DNA of 5,380 nt from Phycisphaerales bacterium (GCA_012031455.1 JAAUTM010000137.1:1-5380); one strand, 5' to 3'; positions 1-5,304 are shown, counted from the first letter of the stretch. A program made the numbers and translations. The notes: generated from the sequence alone by a model not told the origin.

Positions 1-74
1 GCCTCTTAGCTCCGGCGTCTCAGCCTCTCGCAAGATCCTGATGATCTGCTCGGCCGTGTAGTGTGTCCTTTCAT
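1..74 (-). pseudogene. IS3-family transposase OrfA, N-terminal fragment, frameshifted
   Basis: Read on the minus strand with one extra A in the AAA run just after the ATG (69-71), the product starts MKRTHYTAEQIIRILREAE. This is the characteristic opening of IS3-family OrfA proteins, which supply the helix-turn-helix DNA-binding part of the OrfAB transposase. As written, the ATG at 72-74 leads into a different frame (MKGHTTRPS), and the OrfA frame has no ATG upstream. The simplest reading is loss of one A from a four-A run. The rest of orfA and orfB lie outside the window. The family call is from remembered sequence resemblance; the frameshift is directly visible. Confidence 0.65.
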
Positions 75-140
75 GGTTGGTTTTTCTTATTATCCCCAAC
101 CTATAGTCTCATTTCAACTGGTACAGTTTTCAGGGACCCA
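1..140 (-). mobile_element. 5' end of an IS3-family insertion sequence (partial)
   Basis: The minus strand begins an OrfA-type transposase at 74, and the element runs off the left edge of the window. The outer end is not certain. IS3-family ends usually read TG...CA, and the plus strand shows ...GGGACCCA ending at 140, so about 140 is a plausible terminus. Only one end is visible, so neither the inverted-repeat partner nor a target duplication can be checked. Positions 75-140 would be the terminal repeat plus the orfA promoter and leader. Confidence 0.6.
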
Positions 141-294
141 ACCACCCGGCACACGCCCAGAAACTGAGCATCGGACTGGCTGCGATGGAAACCTGTTCGG
201 CCATACTCACGACGATGGTGCCATCGCCAAGCCTCCAAGCCACAAAGCCGGTGGTGGACCGGGCCTCCAGCAGGTAGCGCATGGGAACCCCCAT
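130..294 (-). CDS. Hypothetical short ORF (54 aa) ending at the IS boundary
   Basis: An uninterrupted minus-strand frame starts at ATG 294, or at ATG 282, which has a G-rich stretch about 7 bases upstream. It ends at TGA 130-132. The product (MRYLLEARSTTGFVAWRL..., then a hydrophobic end rich in Ala, Ser and Trp) matches no family I recognise. Its stop lies about 10 bases inside the presumed IS end, so it could be the 5' part of a gene interrupted by the insertion, with the IS supplying the stop. It could equally be chance: the ORF is short and another frame here is also open. Confidence 0.2.
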   Translation of the reverse strand: MGVPMRYLLEARSTTGFVAWRLGDGTIVVSMAEQVSIAASPMLSFWACAGWLGP

Positions 295-491
295 GGACGA
301 TGAATCCGATGGGACCTAAAAGCGTGGATGATTCAGGGTTGGTAAATGACACGGAGCAAGGCGGCAAGCAAGGTGCCCCATCGTATGCACAGGCATCCCT
401 GACCTGTCAATCCAGCATTGAGATACAAGTAATCTAATCCCTAGACATGTTGCTTGACGCATTAGATAAAATTCCATAGATTTGTTTTACT
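295..491. other. Intergenic stretch with an AT-rich right half
   Basis: I see no supportable gene in this stretch. From about 420 the composition shifts sharply to AT-rich and stays so through the small gene at 492. A candidate promoter lies at 454-482. The left half looks like ordinary GC-balanced spacer with stops in all frames. Confidence 0.5.
454..482 (+). promoter_or_regulatory. Candidate sigma70-type promoter for the small secreted protein
   Basis: TTGACG at 454-459 is a good -35 element, and 17 bases later TAGATT (477-482) matches the -10 consensus at four of six positions. If used, transcription would start around 488-490, almost at the ATG at 492, giving a nearly leaderless message. 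This agrees with the absence of a visible Shine-Dalgarno sequence. A second pair, TAGACA (442-447) with TAAAAT (467-472), has 19-base spacing. Confidence 0.35.
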
Positions 492-725
492 ATGAGAAAT
501 ATAATTCTTATAATTCTTTTATCACTAGGTTTATTTAACCCAGTGATTGCTAGTGCATACGCTCCATACGTCGGAAGCTCTCACTCTGATGTTTATCACT
601 ATACCTCATGTCGCTATGTAAATATGATCAGCCATAGCAATCTTGTATATTTTCAAACACCGCTGGACGCACGGCAAAGCGGTTATCGCCCCTGTAAAGT
701 TTGCAGGCCTCCATATAATTATTGA
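492..725 (+). CDS. Small secreted protein with an Ada-like metal-binding domain
   Basis: The product has 77 residues. Residues 1-22 form a signal peptide: a short basic start (Arg2), a hydrophobic core (IILIILLSLGLF), then an Ala-Ser-Ala cleavage motif ending at residue 22. The mature part matches the pattern of Ada-type zinc-binding domains in short secreted or nuclease-linked proteins: HYTSC (His36, Cys40), then GYRPCKVC (Cys68, Cys71) and a closing RPP. These residues probably bind one zinc ion. In the Ada repair protein this fold accepts methyl groups and binds DNA; exported stand-alone versions have no role I can assign. ATG 492 is chosen because it opens the signal peptide directly. The gene is markedly more AT-rich than its neighbours, which suggests later acquisition. 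No operon partner is evident. Confidence 0.75.
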   Translation: MRNIILIILLSLGLFNPVIASAYAPYVGSSHSDVYHYTSCRYVNMISHSNLVYFQTPLDARQSGYRPCKVCRPPYNY

Positions 726-878
726 GAGTTGCAGGCTGATCATGCTCCCCACCCCTTTGTATCTCAAGGCGGAAGCATTGCATTGGCAAACGCGGGAATT
801 GGCATCCCTATCAAGCGGTGTTCGCCGCACCGATCCTTTCTGCTTGGCATTGCCGGGGGATTCTGCCATGCTCAAACC

Positions 879-2392
879 ATGACGGATGCGCGGCAGTTGC
901 AGGGGGTTGGCAGCCCGAATCAAAATCCCCAGGCGTCCTCCCCCACCCTGATGTCCGTCCCGACGCAGGCACTTTCAGGGGCAAAACCTTCCGGGGCAAA
1001 GCCTTCCGGGTCAAACGCCAGGGATTGGAGGCCCACACCCATCGACTGGTCGTTGGAGTTTCCCCGTTCGCCACAACACCTGTCCAATCAGCTCCGGGGC
1101 AAGCGGTTCAATGCCGACAAGCCGCAACTGCAGTTGTTCGACAAGACCTATGAAGACCTGCCCGAGGATGTGCGGGCCGAGGTGGACAAACACAATATCA
1201 ATGTGGTCGGCTTTGACCTGAGCGTACCCCAGCAACGGGCTTATGAAGCCGGTTTGTACCTGATCACGGCCACGGGCGCCCGTCCCAATGCATCATCATC
1301 ACCCCCGATGACTGGATTCGAGCCTATGGCGTCCAGAAGCGCGAACGCAACACCCGTAACTGGTCCGAAGTCAGCAGCTATGAACGCGATGAGGCGTTCG
1401 CCGCCCTGGTATCGCTGGGCATGCTCCCCTGGCTGATTCAATACCATCGGCAGGTGGAGGGCAAATGGAAGGAAGTCACCCGTGTGGCGCCCCTGTGGCT
1501 TTGCGGCACCCAGCAGGAGCGTAGCCAGCAGCTTGCCCCCCAGCGCCCGGCCCCATGACCGCCCCAGGACATTGCCCCGTTGGTCCAACGCTTCAAGAAC
1601 GCGGACCTGATCGAAATACAGTTCAAAGAAGTCTGGTTCGACCAGCACGATTCCTTCTACTTCTACAAACCGGCCCATCTCTACGAGCGCATCAGTCTGG
1701 CGATCTCCGGCAATGTGCGCAGGCATAACAAGCATATGCACGCCTTCATGGACTGGATCTTCGCCGAGGTCGGACGCATCCGTCTGGAGGAGCGTCAGGC
1801 CAGGAAACAAGGGGGGCAAACCCACCAGCCGCGCTCGGATTGGAGCTTTGCCGGGGACATGACCGAACTGGCGTTGCAACTGCGCATGGCTCCTCAAGTC
1901 TCCAAACGCAACTGGGGGCGCATCCGTGATGCGATCAACAACAGTGCGATCCTTGCCCAGCAAGCCCAGATCATCACCGGTTCCCAGTGGCAGGGCGATC
2001 AATTGGTGATTCACTTTAACCAGAAGACCTTTGCTGACCTGGACCAGTATCACGAAGCGTTGGAGGTGAAGCGCACCGCCCGGGAACAGCGATTGCGTCG
2101 GCGGCGACAGGCGCAACAGCCGGAGGTGAGCGGGGTGGAATGGCCCTACCCCAGGCCGATCCGCGATTACTCGCCCAATCAGCTCAAGGAGATGAAGCTC
2201 GGTCAACTGGCGGAACTGGCCAAATGGCGGCAGAAGCTGCGCGACCAGTCCATCCGGCAGGAGGATGGCAGCTATCGCCCACGCCCGGCCAACCCCGATG
2301 AAGCCATGGCCATCGCATTCCATGATGCCGTGGTGAAAATGATCGACCACGCCCTGGTCCCCCGCCCCGGCCCCGCGGCACCAGCGCAATGA
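879..2392 (+). pseudogene. rep: Plasmid replication initiator (Rep), frameshifted and with an in-frame TGA
   Basis: Restored, this encodes about 505 residues. I start it at ATG 879; the frame is open back to TTG 729, but 729-878 reads like non-coding sequence. Residues 1-60 are low-complexity (AKPSGAKPSG). From about residue 85 the chain resembles large plasmid initiators with two winged-helix domains: VVGFDLSVPQQRAYEAGLYL, then IIITPDDWIRAYGV, then a conserved block with FYFYKPAHLYERI near residue 260. A second helical domain (ELALQLRM, near 326; LVIHFNQ, near 375) follows, with a basic RLRRRRQ tail near 404. The protein would bind iterons and open the origin; an array of 21-bp repeats starts about 18 bases after the stop. 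The frame shifts by -1 between about 1247 and 1300 (best near 1284-1292), and a TGA at 1556-1558 interrupts the downstream frame. A TTG at 1580 could restart a 270-residue C-terminal piece. The exact Rep family is not certain. Confidence 0.7.
978..1022 (+). repeat. Three tandem 15-bp repeats in the rep N-terminus
   Basis: GGGGCAAAACCTTCC (978-992), GGGGCAAAGCCTTCC (993-1007) and the decayed GGGTCAAACGCCAGG (1008-1022) lie in phase with the reading frame and encode AKPSG, AKPSG and SNARD. They form a flexible linker ahead of the conserved initiator domain. In-frame tandem expansion is the likely origin. Confidence 0.8.
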
Positions 2393-2409
2393 ATCACCGC
2401 CACCGTTTC

Positions 2410-2514
2410 TGCGGAGACTCCGGGGAAAGCGTGGCAAACTCCGCAGCGTCTGGGGCAGACTCCGCAGCAGCCGTGGCAAACTCCGCAGACCTGGTGGCAA
2501 TCTCCGCAGGACCG
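2410..2514 (+). repeat. Array of 21-bp direct repeats: candidate oriV iterons
   Basis: Three strong copies have the core GTGGCAAACTCCGCAG or close variants (2431-2446, 2473-2488, 2494-2509). A fourth, GGGGCAGACTCCGCAG, lies at 2452-2467. A degenerate fifth copy begins at 2410 and a truncated GTGGC starts at 2515. The cores repeat every 21 bases exactly (2431, 2452, 2473, 2494), two turns of DNA, so a protein bound to each would sit on the same face. The placement just downstream of rep and the spacing are typical of initiator-binding iterons in theta-replicating plasmids. Near 2409-2422 an inverted CTGCGGAG joins a small palindrome, CGGAGACTCCG. Because 21 is a multiple of three, the array also stays open in frame, giving a repetitive 72-codon ORF that overlaps the rep stop; I consider the DNA repeat the better explanation. 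Confidence 0.75.
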
Positions 2515-2626
2515 GTGGCTGGAGGATGCTACAACCTTGTGAGCATCAGGGGGTTGCAAAACAGCGGCGCAGAGAATGAGAGAATAGAAGAACAGGGAGA
2601 AAGATAGATGACGCACACTCGGTGCG
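2515..2626. other. Candidate origin-flanking region: small inverted repeat and purine-rich tract
   Basis: GATGCT (2525-2530) and AGCATC (2542-2547) form a short inverted repeat just after the 21-bp array. Then 2565-2610 is strongly purine-rich (GAGAATGAGAGAATAGAAG and similar), the only A-rich run near the array and thus a possible unwinding element. I found no good DnaA box here. The origin role is inference from position. Confidence 0.3.
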
Positions 2627-2673
2627 GTTGGGAGCAAACAACCGGCGTGAGCGACCGGATTGTTTGCCCCAAC
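2627..2673. terminator. Long stem-loop between convergent genes, possible bidirectional terminator
   Basis: GTTGGGAGCAAACAACCGG (2627-2645) pairs with CCGGATTGTTTGCCCCAAC (2655-2673) around a 9-base loop. About 18 of 19 positions pair once one base is bulged on each arm. TCGG (2619-2622) and CCGA (2675-2678) can extend the stem. It lies 22 bases beyond the stop of the minus-strand nuclease-like gene and downstream of rep, where two transcripts would collide. Neither side has a T-run, so it is not a classic intrinsic terminator. It could also be a plasmid recombination, transfer or single-strand origin site. Confidence 0.45.
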
Positions 2674-2695
2674 TCCGATCCGAACGCCGGGAGTA

Positions 2696-3697
2696 TTACT
2701 GAATCACTTTGTTCAGTCCCGTAAATTTCGGCACACCGGAATTCCAGGCATAGGTCATTACCCGGATACTCAGCTTGTCCAGAGCCCTTAGCGTGCTTGA
2801 ATTGGGCTGGACCGGCAGGACAAGCACACGCATGGGTGCATCCTTCTGCGTAGAGCCATGAATCATCAGCTGGCCCACGGCCTCATAGATACAGGTGGTC
2901 GTTGCCTCAGTTTTAACCTCAAACAGCACGTCGACACCGTTTTTGCCAGCGACGAAAAGGTCACGCAAACGGTCGTTTCCGGCAATCAGTTTCTTTTTCT
3001 GAAGTTCATTGTGGAGGGCGCTGACGATCAGACCGTGATCGCAGCGGGACTCAATGCTGCCTTTCATCTCATATCTGGTGCGTGCCCCCTGAAATTCGGG
3101 TGAGAACCCGACATCATCTTGCGTGACAATCTCTTTTATCTGCACAGGCGCTATCTCGGCTTTCTTGAACCGTGCCACTTCACGCACATACTCAGCAACT
3201 TGCCGTGTGAATCGCTTGCCATCCAAAGCCCCGATGAGAATGCGTCCCACAAGGCGACCGTCGCTCAGGCGAACCATCTCCGGTTTGCTTCCACGGTAGT
3301 AGTCCAGGAACGCAGCCTTGCCGATCCCTTTGCGTCCTCCGCCGATTTTACCGCTGTGAGCAAGATAGACCTTGCCGTTGTCATCGCGAACGAACATCCC
3401 AGCGGCACGCTGATTGTTCCCCTCAAAAGGAGGATTGATTTCGCAAACAATCGACATCATGGAATGTTCATGGGGGTCGGTTGTCCCGAAACAACACCAA
3501 TAGCGATTGGTCGTCGCCCGGTCATCACCATGCACCCAGTACCGCTCATCAGAACGCCAGAAGACCTTGACCGTTTGATTGCCTCCCTGCCATCCCAGCG
3601 TACACTCCATGATCTGGGCACCGTCTTTCAGGCGACTCATCATGCGTTTGTAAGCGGCGCGAATCTCATCCTTCTCTACTAATGCGGTCAATGCCAT
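2696..3697 (-). CDS. Uncharacterised protein with a C-terminal PD-(D/E)XK-nuclease-like region
   Basis: An intact 333-residue frame starts at ATG 3697, with GGGAG (minus strand, 3705-3709) 7 bases upstream as a clear ribosome binding site. Residues 85-135 contain an unusual conserved-looking block: EINPPFEGNNQRAAGMFVRD, then a glycine-rich IGGGRKGIGK (118-127). Residues 219-280 look like a PD-(D/E)XK core: a helix with Glu230, RDLFV with Asp245, LFEVKT with Glu260 and Lys262, and a helix with Gln275 (AVGQLMIHG). These are the expected metal-binding and catalytic positions in order. Such an arrangement suggests a DNA-cutting enzyme with its own N-terminal recognition module, such as a restriction or defence nuclease. 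No methyltransferase or other partner is visible. It is the only long gene here without a frame disruption. The nuclease reading is inference from motif order; the family is not identified. Confidence 0.65.
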   Translation of the reverse strand: MALTALVEKDEIRAAYKRMMSRLKDGAQIMECTLGWQGGNQTVKVFWRSDERYWVHGDDRATTNRYWCCFGTTDPHEHSMMSIVCEINPPFEGNNQRAAGMFVRDDNGKVYLAHSGKIGGGRKGIGKAAFLDYYRGSKPEMVRLSDGRLVGRILIGALDGKRFTRQVAEYVREVARFKKAEIAPVQIKEIVTQDDVGFSPEFQGARTRYEMKGSIESRCDHGLIVSALHNELQKKKLIAGNDRLRDLFVAGKNGVDVLFEVKTEATTTCIYEAVGQLMIHGSTQKDAPMRVLVLPVQPNSSTLRALDKLSIRVMTYAWNSGVPKFTGLNKVIQ

Positions 3698-3728
3698 GAG
3701 ATGACTCCCGGTTATGGCGGTGTGCTTA

Positions 3729-3752
3729 CCTCCGCCACCACTACTGCGGAGG
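3729..3752. promoter_or_regulatory. Short hairpin in the divergent control region
   Basis: CCTCCGC (3729-3735) pairs perfectly with GCGGAGG (3746-3752) around a 10-base loop. It would lie in the untranslated leader of the minus-strand gene. Its right arm contains CTGCGGAG (3744-3751), the inverted core of the putative origin iterons, so it may bind the initiator rather than act as RNA. Confidence 0.4.
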
Positions 3753-3754
3753 AA

Positions 3755-3790
3755 AGATGCTAATACCCATATTATGCATGAGATGCTAAT
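3755..3790 (+). repeat. 10-bp direct repeat pair in the divergent control region
   Basis: AGATGCTAAT occurs exactly at 3755-3764 and 3781-3790, 26 bases apart, flanking an AT-rich CATATTATGCATG. The pair lies between the divergently transcribed nuclease-like gene and parA. It could be an operator or an AT-rich promoter core for the minus-strand gene. Confidence 0.4.
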
Positions 3791-3840
3791 GCTCCGCTGG
3801 AAGATGTGGTCGATGTTTGGGCTTGCATCCCGTGAATAGT

Positions 3841-3881
3841 CTTATACGCTCATGAGCATAATTCATATTCGCCGCTTTTAT
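3841..3881. promoter_or_regulatory. Candidate parA operator: palindrome plus partition-like repeat
   Basis: CTTATACG (3841-3848) resembles part of the 17-bp repeats upstream of parB. The perfect palindrome GCTCATGAGC (3848-3857) follows, and CCGCTTTTAT (3872-3881) matches repeat four before parB exactly at these ten bases and runs into the parA ATG at 3880. No Shine-Dalgarno is evident for parA. Autoregulation by the ParA-ParB pair would fit. Confidence 0.4.
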
Positions 3882-4517
3882 GTCACAAACCATCGCATTC
3901 GTCAACGGCAAGGGAGGCACCGGCAAAACCACACTCGCGCTCCTGGTAGCATGGGTCCTGAACTTTCGGGGGCAGAACGTCTGCATCGATGACCGCGACC
4001 CCCAGGGCAACGCCACCGCTGCCGCCACCGCCTATGGCATCCCCATCCTCACCCCGCCCCCGGTTATTACGGTTCCCACGCTCCCGATTCCCCCAATTCC
4101 CCCGGTAATAACCCTGCCCATCCCGGTGCAAGCGCCCCCGACTTTGTCATGATCGACACCAGTCCGGACATCGAACGGCCCACCACCCTCGAGGCCATCC
4201 GTCATGCCGATCTGGTCGTCATCGTCACCCGCCCGGAGTTCTTTGACATGGCCTCAACCCTGGCGACCGCCAAGGTCATCCAGCGCGAACGCCTGCCGGA
4301 GGGCAAGACTTGTGTGGTCTTCAATCAGGTTCGGCCCCAGACCATCGTGGCCAGGGAGATGCTCGAAGCCAGCGGGCGCATCCCCTACCCCACCCTCAAG
4401 ACCCGTATCCACCAGCGGGCGGTCTATAGCAAAGCCAATCGCTTTGGCTGGGAATCCCTGAGCCTGATCGAGCGACAGGAAGTTCTGGAGCTATGCATCG
4501 AGCTATTGTCGCAATAG
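3880..4517 (+). pseudogene. parA: ParA/ParF-type partition ATPase, split by a -1 frameshift
   Basis: Restored length is about 212 residues, matching short ParF-type ATPases (about 206). Residues 9-18 carry the deviant Walker A motif NGKGGTGKTT with signature Lys11 and Lys16; DRDPQGN (38-44) supplies the catalytic Asp40. Walker B is DFVMIDTSPD, encoded from 4140 in a different frame. The C-terminal part (LVVIVTRPEFFDMAS, RIHQRAVYSKA) follows ParF-like proteins. ParF-type ATPases form ATP-dependent assemblies on DNA that move plasmid copies apart, with a small ribbon-helix-helix partner, as encoded next. The N-terminal frame ends at TGA 4150-4152, overlapping ATG 4149 in an ATGA junction, but that ATG falls inside the Walker B strand, so two separate proteins are unlikely. 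The linker from about 4030 to 4140 is a C-rich, proline-coding tract unlike the usual helical segment. It holds an inverted repeat, GGTTATTAC (4062-4070) and GTAATAACC (4105-4113). Confidence 0.8.
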
Positions 4518-4585
4518 CGGCCAATACGCATAAACCGCCAATACATAAAAACCGCTTATACATACCAACCGCTTTTATACAATAT
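4518..4585 (+). repeat. Four tandem 17-bp repeats between parA and parB: candidate parS/operator
   Basis: The 68 bases between parA and parB are four head-to-tail 17-bp units: 4518-4534, 4535-4551, 4552-4568 and 4569-4585. The shared pattern is about CCGC-two bases-ATACATA-A-rich. Units one and two match at 13 of 17 positions; units three and four share CCGCTT and TATACA. The array abuts the parA stop and runs into the parB ATG at 4584. In related ParF/ParG systems the ribbon-helix-helix partner binds short repeats upstream of its genes as operator and centromere. The same role is inferred here. No separate Shine-Dalgarno fits before parB. Confidence 0.7.
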
Positions 4586-5074
4586 GAGCAAAAGCAACCA
4601 ACCCCGGCTCAAAGCCGCCCACACCACCGCCCAGCTTGATGCCCTGTTCACCCGGGCCATCAGCGCCGACCAGCGTGCCAACAAACCCGCCAGCCATACA
4701 CCCCCGCAAGAGCGACATTCGGGAACCACCTCCGATACTACTGACAAAGCTGCCACCGCTTCTGCGGAGTCTGTGGAACGACAGGGTGGGGCAGGGGAAC
4801 GCCGGGGGAGGATTCAACAGCAGGTGCTGCCCCTGGAGCGGATGCAACGACTCACCGTTCGCTTCACCAAGGATGAAGCACGGCTGCTGGAGAAGGCCAG
4901 GGGCGTGGCCCGCGAGATGGGTTCAAAATCAGCGACACAGCGGTATTCCGTCTGGCGCTGAATCTGTTCAAGCCTGAGGCCATGACCCCCGACAACCTTA
5001 AGGCTGTGCTGGCTGCGGACAATCGACGCAAAAGCGGCGAATACACCATTGACGCATCCGCTGCGAATGGGTGA
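4584..5074 (+). pseudogene. ParB/ParG-like ribbon-helix-helix partition protein, frameshifted
   Basis: Restored length is about 163 residues. Residues 1-85 are polar and low-complexity (Thr, Ser, Ala, Gln, Arg), like the flexible N-tail of ParG-type partners. From Arg89 a ribbon-helix-helix fold is plausible: strand RLTVRF, helix A DEARLLEKARGVAREMG, then, after a -1 shift, FKISDTAVFRLALNLF as helix B. The tail reads MTPDNLKAVLAADNRR... and ends at TGA 5072-5074. As written the frame runs to a stop at 4959-4961 with the unrelated end SKSATQRYSVWR. The shift falls at 4917-4922, in the GGG of ATGGG; one extra G restores the fold. It would bind the 17-bp repeats and stimulate ParA. ATG 4584 is the only start that fits the tail. 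Confidence 0.7.
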
Positions 5075-5079
5075 TTTGA

Positions 5080-5097
5080 GCATAAGCCGCAAATGCA
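5080..5097 (+). repeat. Extra copy of the partition-type repeat after parB
   Basis: GCATAAGCCGCAAATGCA here matches 4528-4545 (GCATAAACCGCCAATACA) at 15 of 18 positions, including the spacing between the GCATAA and CCGC blocks. It starts 5 bases beyond the parB stop. A further weak match, AGCGGCGAATACA (5033-5045), lies in the parB coding end. Confidence 0.5.
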
Positions 5098-5141
5098 GGG
5101 CATATATACTTCCCGGATTCACCCCTTTCCCGTTTCCCCTG

Positions 5142-5304
5142 AGAGCCTATTCGAATGCACCACTGTGAGCACCGAGCCGTATCGGCATGGAAGAGTGCGC
5201 GGAGGGCGAAACAGGCGATGCCGCAGTGCATCGTCGATGCAGCCCGACAAAGCAATGGGCCGTGCCGATGCGGCGAATGTAAGCGGAGTATTCGAATAGG
5301 CTCT
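5142..5304. mobile_element. 163-bp MITE-like element with 15-bp perfect terminal inverted repeats
   Basis: AGAGCCTATTCGAAT (5142-5156) and ATTCGAATAGGCTCT (5290-5304) are exact inverted copies. Inside, CCGTATCGGCATGG (5177-5190) pairs with CCGTGCCGATGCGG (5260-5273) at 12 of 14 positions. The centre holds a perfect palindrome, TGCATCG-T-CGATGCA (5227-5241). The whole can fold as a long imperfect hairpin. Size, terminal repeats and lack of a credible gene fit a non-autonomous transposable element. I see no clear target duplication (left flank CCCCTG, right flank TGTAGG), so boundaries could differ by a few bases. The short ORFs inside are not convincing. Confidence 0.65.

Noticed and set aside
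90..98. DnaA-box-like TTATCCCCA
   Set aside because: One mismatch to TTATCCACA, single, and inside the IS leader far from the candidate origin; likely chance.
1284..1300. Programmed -1 frameshifting in rep, and likewise in parA and parB
   Set aside because: No classic slippery heptamer (X XXY YYZ) with a downstream structure is evident at the rep or parB sites, and similar shifts in four unrelated genes argue for base loss instead.
1556..1558. TGA read as an amino acid (altered genetic code)
   Set aside because: Rep itself ends in TGA at 2390-2392 and the restored parB at 5072-5074, so TGA appears to be used as a normal stop.
1241..2500. Long minus-strand ORF of 419 codons
   Set aside because: It lies antisense to rep, whose frames carry recognisable initiator motifs. 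The minus product is Arg/Leu/Pro/Gly-rich and its start region merely translates the 21-bp repeats (RSLPR repeats).
2400..2514. CRISPR array
   Set aside because: The repeats are 21 bp head to tail with only 5-base variable segments, so there are no spacers, and no cas genes are present.
2389..2607. 72-codon plus-strand ORF overlapping the rep stop by ATGA
   Set aside because: It stays open because the 21-bp repeats are a multiple of three; the product is a repeated VANSA-type string with no fold signal. Kept as a caveat under the repeat array.
3119..3682. 187-codon plus-strand ORF
   Set aside because: Antisense to the nuclease-like gene, which has a clear ribosome site, motifs and a complete frame.
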